A stretch of 62,760 bases of DNA, taken from NCBI GenBank assembly GCA_003576535.1, contig QXCQ01000004.1, positions 1-62,760 of the forward strand, read 5' to 3'. Made by a program: the position numbers and the translations under genes. The DNA comes from Nakamurella silvestris (GTDB lineage: Bacteria; Actinomycetota; Actinomycetes; Mycobacteriales; Nakamurellaceae). A model generated the notes under the pieces. It was not told the DNA's origin and did not search any database. It saw only the letters and a list, made by a program, of their open reading frames with translations. Positions 53,140-60,406 of the stretch are shown in pieces. Numbering within the stretch: the stretch's first letter is position 1; each line of letters opens with the position of its first letter.

Positions 53140-53650
53140 GACAAAGTCGACCTGCACCTACCGTCCGACGGTGGGCAACTACTGACTAAGCATTTCGAAA
53201 CAGTTCTATGTTTGACGGCAATTTGTAGGACAATTGTCGAACGGTGATTGAAATGGATTGCCGGGTATCGGGTTTCGCAGGCCGGTGACCCATTCATGTG
53301 TGATCGACGTAAAATGTGAATGGGTTGCCGGGCCGATGAATTTTGCCGGATCGATTCAGCGATGAATTGCTTGACAGAATTGGTGTTAGCGTTCACAATT
53401 TGTCGGACGGGGGTCCCGCTCTGTGGAGGCCCCTGCCTCGTTCCTGGCAGACCCGTTGCGCCCGGGTCGATGTGGTGCTCATGGGAGGCGGTGCCGGCAG
53501 CTGGCGGGCGCATTCGTCCGGCCGCGCGTCTGTTGGTGAACCACCCATTTCCGACGGACCGGGCTGCCTGCCTGGCCCGTCGGTAGCTGCACGTGCTCAT
53601 CCGGTCCGCCGGTGTCGGCCGGACCAACCACCTCACCAAGGAGTTCGCTT
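53140..53650. other. 511-base AT-richer intergenic region between the glycosidase genes
   Basis: It is visibly lower in GC than the rest of the window, mainly between about 53180 and 53410. It holds a hairpin (ACCCATTCA with TGAATGGGT at 53288-53325) and a strong promoter with operator at 53371-53399. No gene is seen. The leader from the promoter to the start codon is about 245 bases. Confidence 0.65.
53371..53399 (+). promoter_or_regulatory. Strong promoter with LacI-type operator for the Tat-exported glycosidase
   Basis: TTGACA (53371-53376), a 17-base spacer and CACAAT (53394-53399) form a near-consensus promoter. TGTTAGCGTTCACAAT (53384-53399) overlaps the spacer and -10. Over 13 positions it matches the transporter operator at 11 (TGTTARCGTTMAC). 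Confidence 0.75.
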
Positions 53651-55867
53651 ATGAAGGTCAGAGACAAAGCCGTCTCTCGTCGGTCCGCACTGAAGGCGGG
53701 TGCACTGGGGGTCGGGGCTGTCGCCGCCGGTGCCGCTGCAGTCGGCGGGGCCACCGTCGCTGCCGCAGCCGGGGGTGGCGGAGCGGCCGTTGCTGCTGCG
53801 CCGCAGGCACTGTCGTCCCTGCCGACGGTCGTGGACCTGAGCACCCTGGCCGGCACCGATCCACTGCCGGTCCCCGCCGCCTACCAGGTCAAACCGTTCG
53901 CCCTGACCCAGGTCGCCCTGGCTCCGAGCCTGTTCACCGCCAAGCGGGACCGGATGCTCAACTATGCGCGCCAGTACTCGGCCGACCGCATGCTGAGCAA
54001 CTTCCGCCGGACCGCAGGCCTGGACACCCTCGGTGCCCAGCCGCCCGGCAGCTGGGACGATGCCACCGGCAACCTGCGCGGCCACTACAGCGGCCACTTC
54101 CTCAGCCTGATCGCCCAGGCTTGGGCCGGGACCGGCGAGCAGGTGTTCAAGGACAAGCTCGACTACCTGGTGGCCGAGTTGGCGAAGTGTCAGACCGCCC
54201 TGGCGGCAACAGGTTTGTACAGCCACCCCGGCTTCCTCGCGGCCTACCCGGAGGACCAGTTCGTCAAACTCGAGGCGTACACGACCTATCCGACGATCTG
54301 GGCCCCGTATTACACCTGCCACAAGATCATGGCAGGTCTGTTGGCCTGCCACCGGCTCGGTGGCAACGCCCAGGCCCTGGAGATCCTCAAGGGCATGGGG
54401 GACTGGGTCTACAGCCGCCTGAGCAAGCTGCCGAACGCCCAGCTGCAGAAGATGTGGGGGATGTACATCGCCGGGGAGTACGGCGGGATGAACGAGGTGA
54501 TGGTCGACCTGTACGCCCTCACCGGCAAGGCCGACTACCTCGCCTGTGCCAAGCTGTTCGACAACGACGTCCTGCTGAACGCCTGCGCGCAGGACAACGA
54601 CATCCTCAACGGCAAACACGCCAACCAGCACATCCCGCAGTTCATGGGGTACATCAAGACCTTCGACCAGACCAACGAGCAGAGGTACTACGACGCGGTC
54701 GAGAACTTCTGGGACATGGTGGTTCCGCACCGGATGTTCAGCCACGGCGGCACCGGGCAGGGGGAGTTGTTCCGCGCCCGTGACGGGATCGTCAGCACCA
54801 TCTCGACCGACACCAATGCCGAGACCTGTGCCTGTTACAACATGCTCAAGATCTCCCAGGAGCTGTTCTTCCACACCCCCGATGCGAAGTACATGGACTA
54901 CTACGAGCGGGGACTGTTCAACCAGATCCTCGGCTCCCGCCGGGACGCCGACAGTGCCACCGATCCGCTCGTCACCTACATGCTGCCGATCGGCCCGGGC
55001 GTCACCCGCGGGTTCGGGAACGTGGGAACCTGTTGTGGTGGAACGGGTCTGGAGAACCACACCAAGTACCAGGAGGCGATCTACTACCAGTCGGCGGACG
55101 AATCGGCACTGTACGTCAACCTCTACGTCCCGTCGACCCTGACCTGGACCTCGAAGAACTTCACCGTCACCCAGGCGACCAACTTCCCGCTGGAGGGTTC
55201 CAGCACGCTGACCGTCGAAGGAACGGGACCGCTGGCCGTCAAGCTCCGGGTGCCGTTCTGGGTCCGCAAGGGGTTTGTCGTCACGGTGAACGGGGCCGAT
55301 CAGAAGGTGTCCGCCACGCCGGGCAGTTATGTCACCATCTCCCGGACCTGGGCGCCCGGGGACAAGATCGAGATCTCGATGCCGCTGAGCCTGCGGCTGG
55401 AGACGGCCATCGACGACAAGGCCACCCAGAGCATCTTCCACGGGCCGATCCTGCTCGTCGCCCGCGACAACGCCAGCACCTACAAGAACTTCGGCTTCTA
55501 CAAGGACATGACCCTGGACCAGGGGCTCGAGAAGGCCGTCACGCCCGGTGCGACCCCCGGGTTCTTCAGCACGGCAGGCCTGGTGCTGGCCCCGATGTAC
55601 GTGGGAACCACCGAGCGCTACCACGCCTACTTCAAGCGGGCCGAGCCGAAGATCGCCTTCGGCGGGGTGGACTCCGGTGTGGCCAACCCGGCCCTCGCGG
55701 ACAAGACGACCTTCCTGGACGCGGTGTGGGCCCAGGCTCCGTTCACCGGTAAGGACCACCTGGTCGAAACCGTGATGGAGACCTCGTCGGCCTGGGTGGA
55801 CCAGGGGCGACTGAGCCGCGCCGATCGCCAGAAGGTCCTGCTGGCCGTCGCCAAGGCGAAGGTCTGA
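53651..55867 (+). CDS. Tat-exported GH127/GH146-type arabinofuranosidase
   Basis: A 738-residue secreted glycoside hydrolase. The twin-arginine signal SRRSALKAG (residues 9-17) and an Ala-rich hydrophobic stretch direct folded export, which fits a metal-containing enzyme. The catalytic domain is a PF07944 (GH127-like) module with Glu391 and Cys393 in AETCACYN and Cys461-Cys462 in TCCGGTGLENHTKY, the form usual in GH146-like secreted enzymes. A C-terminal extension follows the beta-domain. The ATG at 53651 has AAGGAG seven bases upstream. It would trim arabinan or glycoprotein side chains outside the cell for uptake by the neighbouring transporter. Confidence 0.9.
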   Translation: MKVRDKAVSRRSALKAGALGVGAVAAGAAAVGGATVAAAAGGGGAAVAAAPQALSSLPTVVDLSTLAGTDPLPVPAAYQVKPFALTQVALAPSLFTAKRDRMLNYARQYSADRMLSNFRRTAGLDTLGAQPPGSWDDATGNLRGHYSGHFLSLIAQAWAGTGEQVFKDKLDYLVAELAKCQTALAATGLYSHPGFLAAYPEDQFVKLEAYTTYPTIWAPYYTCHKIMAGLLACHRLGGNAQALEILKGMGDWVYSRLSKLPNAQLQKMWGMYIAGEYGGMNEVMVDLYALTGKADYLACAKLFDNDVLLNACAQDNDILNGKHANQHIPQFMGYIKTFDQTNEQRYYDAVENFWDMVVPHRMFSHGGTGQGELFRARDGIVSTISTDTNAETCACYNMLKISQELFFHTPDAKYMDYYERGLFNQILGSRRDADSATDPLVTYMLPIGPGVTRGFGNVGTCCGGTGLENHTKYQEAIYYQSADESALYVNLYVPSTLTWTSKNFTVTQATNFPLEGSSTLTVEGTGPLAVKLRVPFWVRKGFVVTVNGADQKVSATPGSYVTISRTWAPGDKIEISMPLSLRLETAIDDKATQSIFHGPILLVARDNASTYKNFGFYKDMTLDQGLEKAVTPGATPGFFSTAGLVLAPMYVGTTERYHAYFKRAEPKIAFGGVDSGVANPALADKTTFLDAVWAQAPFTGKDHLVETVMETSSAWVDQGRLSRADRQKVLLAVAKAKV

Positions 55868-55879
55868 TCGCCGCGGGGA

Positions 55880-55895
55880 TGTTCCACGTGAAACA
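55880..55895. promoter_or_regulatory. parS: Second parS site, embedded in a hairpin
   Basis: TGTTCCACGTGAAACA is identical to the bacterial parS consensus at all 16 positions. It lies 13 bases after the exported-glycosidase stop. GTTCCACG (55881-55888) and CGTGGAAC (55897-55904) also form an eight-pair stem around the right half of the site, which could end the upstream transcript. Confidence 0.9.
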
Positions 55896-55970
55896 CCGTG
55901 GAACCACCGCCGCTCAGCACCCCTTGAATCCATTTCGACGCACATCGACGTGCCAGAAGGAAGTCATCAC

Positions 55971-58463
55971 GTGAAACTCAAGAAGTTCTTCGCCAGATCG
56001 GTGGCCGGCGCGGTCGCCGGAGCCATGGCCCTCGGCCTGCTCGCCGCCGCTCCCAGCGCCGCCGCCGCGGGTGCAGTGCCGGCCCCGGCTGTCGCGGCCC
56101 CGGCGGTCGCTGCCGTCGCGGCCGCCGCCGAACCGACCAACGTCGCCCTGGTCGCCGTGCCCAGTGCGAGCTACACCCCGAGCTGGAACAACGTCAACGC
56201 CGTGAACAACGGCTCCGGGGTCAACTCAGGGGGAGCGCTGTCGGCGACCTGGGGGACCTGGGACGGCACCCGTCCGGCCCAGCACTGGCTGCAGTACACC
56301 TGGGACGCCCCGGTCACCATCTCCCGCTCGGTGATGATGTTCTGGACCGACGCTGTCGCCGGTTCCGGTGACAACGTCAACGAGCCCAAGTCCTGGTCCG
56401 CCCAGTACTGGAACGCCGCCACCCAGGCCTGGGTGGACCTGCCCGGGGCCAGCGCCTACGGGACCGCCCGCACCGGCACCAACGAGACCACCTTCACCCC
56501 GGTGACCACCACCCAGCTGCGGGCCACCTTCAACGCCTACCCGAACGCGGCCGGCACCAGCTACGCGGCCATCAGCGTCGCCGAGTGGGAGGTCTGGGGG
56601 ACACCGGCCACCGTCGACCCGGGCGGACCCGATCCGACCGGACCGATCTCCATCGACGAGGTGCACGTCCGCACCACCCCGGGTGTGGTCCCGACCCTGC
56701 CGTCGACCATCGGGGTGGTCGTCACCGACGGGGTACGCAAGAACCTGTCGGTGACCTGGGCTGCCGTGACCACCACCCAGGTCGCCACCACCGGCACCAG
56801 CGTTGCGGTGACCGGGGCCGTGGAGGGCACCACCCTGCCCGCCACCGCGACCATCTGGGTCCGGACTTCCCCCAGCACCACGATCTCGGCCCTGGAGGAC
56901 GCCGCCGCGCTGACCGTGGTCGCCGTCGCACCCCAGCTGCCCGGGAACGTCGTCGCCGTCTACGCCGACGGTTCGAAGGAGAACAAGGCCGTCACCTGGG
57001 CCGCCGTCCCGGCGGGCGAGTACGCGGCCGAGGGCTTCTTCGTGGTCGAGGGCACCGTCGCCGGTACCTCGATCAAGGCCCAGGCCTGGGTGATCGTCGA
57101 CGCCGCAACGGCCGGCGGCGACACCGAGGCTCCGGTGGTCAGCCTGTCCACCAGCCCGGAGGCCAACGGCACCGGCTGGGTGACCGCGGCCGTCTCCGTC
57201 ACCGCCTCGGCCCAGGACAACGTCGACACCGAACCGGCCGTCGAGATCGACATCGACGGGGCAGGCTGGGCCGCGTACACCGCGCCGGTCACCGTCAGCG
57301 CCCAGGGATCGCACACCGTCAAGGCCCGCGCCACCGACCAGGCCGGCAACGTCTCGGCCGTCAAGGACCAGACCTTCAAGATCGACAGCATCGCCCCGGT
57401 CACGGTGCCCACCGTCACCGACAACGGCAACACGGTCACCATCTCCTTCGCCGGCACCGACACCGGTTCGGGTACCGCCCGGACGCAGTACAGCGTCGGT
57501 GACGGCTTCTGGGCGACCTATTCCGGCGAGTTCGTGGTCAACAAGCTCGCCACCAGCCAGGAAGTGGAGTACGCCTCCACCGACGTGGCCGGCAACGAGG
57601 AGACGCGACAGCACTTCACCATCTCGGCCCTGGCCAACCAGACGGCCCCGTCGACCACCACCCTCGCCCTGTCCGCCACCACCGTGCCGAACAGTGGAAC
57701 GGTGAAGGCGACGGTCACCGTCACCAGCACCGGAGCCGTCAACGGCACCTCGGTGACCGTCCGGGCCGGGGATCTGGCCCTGGGCAGCGGGGAACTGCAG
57801 GGCGGCAAGGCCGTCATCACCCTGAGCGGACTGCCCGTCGGCGTGCACCAGATCGTCGCTGACTTCCCGGGCGCCGCCGGGGTCGCGGCCTCGAAGTCCT
57901 CGGCGACACCGCTGACCGTCCACTTCGCGGACTACGCACCGGGCAGCCAGTTCTACAACGACGTCGTCTGGCTCGCCGGAGCCGGTATCACCACCGGTTT
58001 CGACAACGGGACGTTCAAGGCCGGCAGCGCCGTCGACCGGCAGTCGATGGCCGCGTTCCTCTACCGGACCGCGAACCCGGGTGTCAGCCCGGCCGCCTGC
58101 ACCGTCAAGCCGTACTCCGACGTGGAGACCGGCAGCCAGTTCTGCCCGGAGATCACCTGGCTCAAGTCGAAGGGGATCACCACCGGGTACACCGACGGCA
58201 AGTTCCACGGTGCCGACAAGATCCAGCGTCAGGCCATGGCGGCGTTCCTGTACCGCCTGGCGAACCGGGGTGTGCCGGCCGCGGCCTGCACGGTGAAGCC
58301 CTTCTCCGACGTCGGGGTCAAGGATCCGTTCTGCGGTGAGATCACCTGGCTGGTCGCCCGTGGCATCACGAACGGGTTCGACGACGGGACCTTCCGTGGT
58401 CTGGCCACCACCGACCGGCAGACCATGGCGGCGTTCCTGCACCGATACGTGACCGCCGACTGA
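55971..58463 (+). CDS. SLH-anchored discoidin/Ig-like surface protein
   Basis: An 830-residue secreted protein. A signal peptide and Ala/Pro-rich linker are followed by an F5/8-type (discoidin) carbohydrate-binding-like domain at about 55-210. Two bacterial Ig-like (group 4 type) domains lie at about 220-370, and further Ig-like domains at about 385-640. Three SLH repeats (about 645-830, each with FYNDVVWLAGAGITTG-like and MAAFLYR motifs) anchor it to cell-wall polymers. No catalytic domain is visible. The GTG start has GAAGGA nine bases upstream. It may hold plant or bacterial glycans next to the exported glycosidase. Confidence 0.87.
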   Translation: MKLKKFFARSVAGAVAGAMALGLLAAAPSAAAAGAVPAPAVAAPAVAAVAAAAEPTNVALVAVPSASYTPSWNNVNAVNNGSGVNSGGALSATWGTWDGTRPAQHWLQYTWDAPVTISRSVMMFWTDAVAGSGDNVNEPKSWSAQYWNAATQAWVDLPGASAYGTARTGTNETTFTPVTTTQLRATFNAYPNAAGTSYAAISVAEWEVWGTPATVDPGGPDPTGPISIDEVHVRTTPGVVPTLPSTIGVVVTDGVRKNLSVTWAAVTTTQVATTGTSVAVTGAVEGTTLPATATIWVRTSPSTTISALEDAAALTVVAVAPQLPGNVVAVYADGSKENKAVTWAAVPAGEYAAEGFFVVEGTVAGTSIKAQAWVIVDAATAGGDTEAPVVSLSTSPEANGTGWVTAAVSVTASAQDNVDTEPAVEIDIDGAGWAAYTAPVTVSAQGSHTVKARATDQAGNVSAVKDQTFKIDSIAPVTVPTVTDNGNTVTISFAGTDTGSGTARTQYSVGDGFWATYSGEFVVNKLATSQEVEYASTDVAGNEETRQHFTISALANQTAPSTTTLALSATTVPNSGTVKATVTVTSTGAVNGTSVTVRAGDLALGSGELQGGKAVITLSGLPVGVHQIVADFPGAAGVAASKSSATPLTVHFADYAPGSQFYNDVVWLAGAGITTGFDNGTFKAGSAVDRQSMAAFLYRTANPGVSPAACTVKPYSDVETGSQFCPEITWLKSKGITTGYTDGKFHGADKIQRQAMAAFLYRLANRGVPAAACTVKPFSDVGVKDPFCGEITWLVARGITNGFDDGTFRGLATTDRQTMAAFLHRYVTAD

Positions 58464-58480
58464 GCCATCGGCTTCGGGAG

Positions 58481-58541
58481 CTGACCGCGCTCCTTCTCGA
58501 CCATCGTGTGCCGGCGCACGATGGTCGGGGAGCGCGGTCAG
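58481..58541. repeat. Palindromic repeat family B variant, copy 5
   Basis: Outer arms CTGACCGCGCTCC and GGAGCGCGGTCAG and inner arms CGACCATCGTG and CACGATGGTCG form a nested palindrome 18 bases after the SLH-protein stop. The outer arms match family B but the inner sequence has changed in both arms together, which points to selection for pairing. Confidence 0.8.
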
Positions 58542-58657
58542 CGTCGTTTCCGGGGTCGTGCGGGTGCGCGGTCAGCGTCGTTTCCGGGGTCGTGCGGGTG
58601 CGCGGTGCGTGGAGTGTGTGCGGTGCGTGGAGTGTGTGCGGGGCGTGGAGTGCGTGG
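58538..58657. repeat. Direct repeats between convergent genes
   Basis: Two exact 34-base units (58538-58571 and 58572-58605, starting TCAGCGTCGTTTCC) are followed by two exact 18-base units (TGCGTGGAGTGTGTGCGG) at 58606 and 58624 and a worn third. They fill the gap before the stop of the TerD-type gene. Confidence 0.9.
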
Positions 58658-59914
58658 TCAGAGGAAGGGGACGGACAGGGAGGCGGCCTTGCCGGGAGTG
58701 CGGGCGTTGATCCCCTCGCCGATCGCCTGCATCTGCCAGCCGCCGTCGGCCCGGAAGAGCTTGGCCATCACCATCCCGCGGTGCGGCGTCTTGTCGCCGA
58801 GGGTGTAGCGGACCAGCTCCTCGCCGGTGACATCGTCCAGCAACCGGCAGTAGGCGTTGGCGACCTTGTCGAACTTCTGCCCGAGGAAGGAGGTGACCAC
58901 GAACATCACCGTGGTGACCGTCGGTGGAAGGCCCGCGAGATCCACCGTGATCGTCTCGTCGTCCCCCTCACCCTGGCCGGTCAGGTTGTCCCCGGAATGG
59001 ACCACCGTCCCGTCGGCGGAGCGGAGCCGGGTGAAACTGACCTTCTCCACCTCCTTGGTCCCGCCGAAGAGGATCGCGGAGGCGTCCAGGTCGATCTGCT
59101 GGGCCCGGCCCATGCCGCGCCCGGCGTCCCAGCCGAGTCCCATCCGGACCCTGGTCAGGGTGACGCCGTCCTCCTTGCGCAGGGAGACGGTCTGGCCCTT
59201 CGTCAGGCTCACCGGGCGGCCCTTGACCAGACTTGGCGGGCCGGCCGGGGTTGCCGGGGGCGGGGCTGGTGCCGGGGTTGCTGGGGGCGGTGGGGCTGAG
59301 GGTGGCGCCGGGGTTGCCGGGGGCGGTGGGGCTGAGGGTGGTGCCGGGGTTGCCGGGGGCGGTGGGGCTGAGGGTGGCGCCGCCGGCGGTGGGGTCGCTG
59401 TGTCCTCGTCGTCCTCGACCGACACCCCGTGGTCGGAGATCAGGTCGGCCAGGCCACCGGCGTAGCCCTGGCCGACCGCCCGGACCTTCCACCCGGCGTT
59501 ACGCCGGTAGAGCTCGACGGCGATGACGATCGATTCGGTGTCCAGGCCCGTGACGGGGTACTGGATGAGCGGGTTCCCGCCCGCGTCGGAGACGGCGGCG
59601 ACCGGGGCGGCAACCGTGTTGAAGCGCTTGTTCCCCTCCAACGAGACCACGGCGCGGATCTGGTCGATCCCGGCCGGGACCGCTGCGAGGTCGACCTCGA
59701 TCCGCCAGGTCCCGTCCGATCCGTTCCGGCGGCAGCGGACCCCGGGCCCGTCCGGCTGGTTGAAGAAGATGAAGTCGGCATCGGAGCGCACCACACCGGT
59801 GGGGGTCACCAGCAGGGCGCTCAGGTCGGCCGGGGTCCCCACCGCCACCGTCACCACGACCGAATCCGCCGTCAGGTCCGTGTTCTGGCCCTTGCTCAGT
59901 ACCTGCGGTGCCAC
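58658..59914 (-). CDS. Two-domain TerD-family protein
   Basis: A 418-residue protein with two TerD modules joined by a Pro/Ala-rich linker. Module one (about 1-168) has diverged: it lacks the GDNLTGEGDGDDE loop and keeps the ending VRAVGQGYAGGL. Module two (about 228-418) has GLGWDAGRGMG, QQIDLDASAILFG and the calcium loop GDNLTGQGEGDDE. The linker holds tandem copies of a 12-residue unit (APPSAPPPPATP). The GTG at 59914 has GGAGGA. The gene is about 45 kb from the main Ter locus but likely serves the same stress response. The first domain may have lost calcium binding. Confidence 0.9.
   Translation of the reverse strand: MAPQVLSKGQNTDLTADSVVVTVAVGTPADLSALLVTPTGVVRSDADFIFFNQPDGPGVRCRRNGSDGTWRIEVDLAAVPAGIDQIRAVVSLEGNKRFNTVAAPVAAVSDAGGNPLIQYPVTGLDTESIVIAVELYRRNAGWKVRAVGQGYAGGLADLISDHGVSVEDDEDTATPPPAAPPSAPPPPATPAPPSAPPPPATPAPPSAPPPPATPAPAPPPATPAGPPSLVKGRPVSLTKGQTVSLRKEDGVTLTRVRMGLGWDAGRGMGRAQQIDLDASAILFGGTKEVEKVSFTRLRSADGTVVHSGDNLTGQGEGDDETITVDLAGLPPTVTTVMFVVTSFLGQKFDKVANAYCRLLDDVTGEELVRYTLGDKTPHRGMVMAKLFRADGGWQMQAIGEGINARTPGKAASLSVPFL
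59271..59378. repeat. 36-base tandem repeat in the TerD linker
   Basis: Three units of 36 bases start at 59271, 59307 and 59343 (each beginning GCCGGGGTTG). They encode the repeated Pro/Ala linker in frame. Confidence 0.93.
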
Positions 59915-60077
59915 CGTGTCTCCTCCGGCCGGGCGGATGGTGCCTGTCGTCCCTCACCCTAGGGTTCGGCGGTGCCGAGGATGGGGTGATCGGGGAGAAA
60001 TCGTGTCGGGTCAGGTCGTGTCGGTCGGGTCGGGTCGGGTCGGGTGGCGCGGCGACGGTCCGGCGTGCTGGTTCCTG

Positions 60078-60302
60078 CCGCGCTCCGTGCCGACTATCGC
60101 GCTGGCTGCAACGCGCGCGGATGTTGGCAAGGAGCGCGGTCAGTTTGTCGACGGGCGAGCGGTTCCCCGAGAGCCGGCCGCTGTCGCTTGCCGCAGTCTT
60201 TGGTGGGTGCTCGGCTTTACGTGCTGCCTGCTGCCTGGAGCCGCGCTCGGTGCCGACTATCGCGCTCGCTGCAACGCGCGCGGATGTCGGCAAGGAGCGC
60301 GG
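60078..60302. repeat. Palindromic repeat family B, copies 3 and 4
   Basis: Copies at 60078-60139 and 60241-60302 share outer arms CCGCGCTC and GAGCGCGG and an inner part around CTATCGCGCT and GCGCGGATGT. The centre reads GCTGCAACGCGC instead of the GCTGCAGGCAGC of copies 1 and 2. They lie between divergent genes, so they are not simple terminators. Confidence 0.8.
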
Positions 60303-60324
60303 TTGAATTGTCTTGGTAAAGGTC

Positions 60325-60380
60325 TGGACACATGTTCGAGTGTGGCGGTATGATGTGGTGATACCGCAAGGGGTGCGGTA
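60325..60380 (+). promoter_or_regulatory. Promoter and three half-sites before the DUF222/HNH gene
   Basis: TGGACA (60325-60330), 18 bases and TATGAT (60349-60354) form a promoter. GCGGTAT (60345-60351), ATACCGC (60361-60367) and GCGGTA (60375-60380) are alternating half-sites, two of them palindromic around the start region. They could bind an autoregulator or form leader stems. Confidence 0.6.
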
Positions 60381-60406
60381 CTTCTCACGGGAGGGGATCT
60401 TCGATC

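Larger units (their letters stand above)
59915..60406. other. 492-base divergent region between TerD-type and HNH genes
   Basis: Contains a CGGGT pentamer run (about 60024-60046), two family B palindromes (60078-60139 and 60241-60302) and the HNH gene promoter with half-sites (60325-60380). No gene is seen. Confidence 0.65.

Noticed and set aside
55962-55980. A third parS at the start of the SLH-protein gene
   Set aside because: CACGTGAAAC matches only the right side of the consensus; the left part (GTCAT) does not match, so the palindrome is broken.
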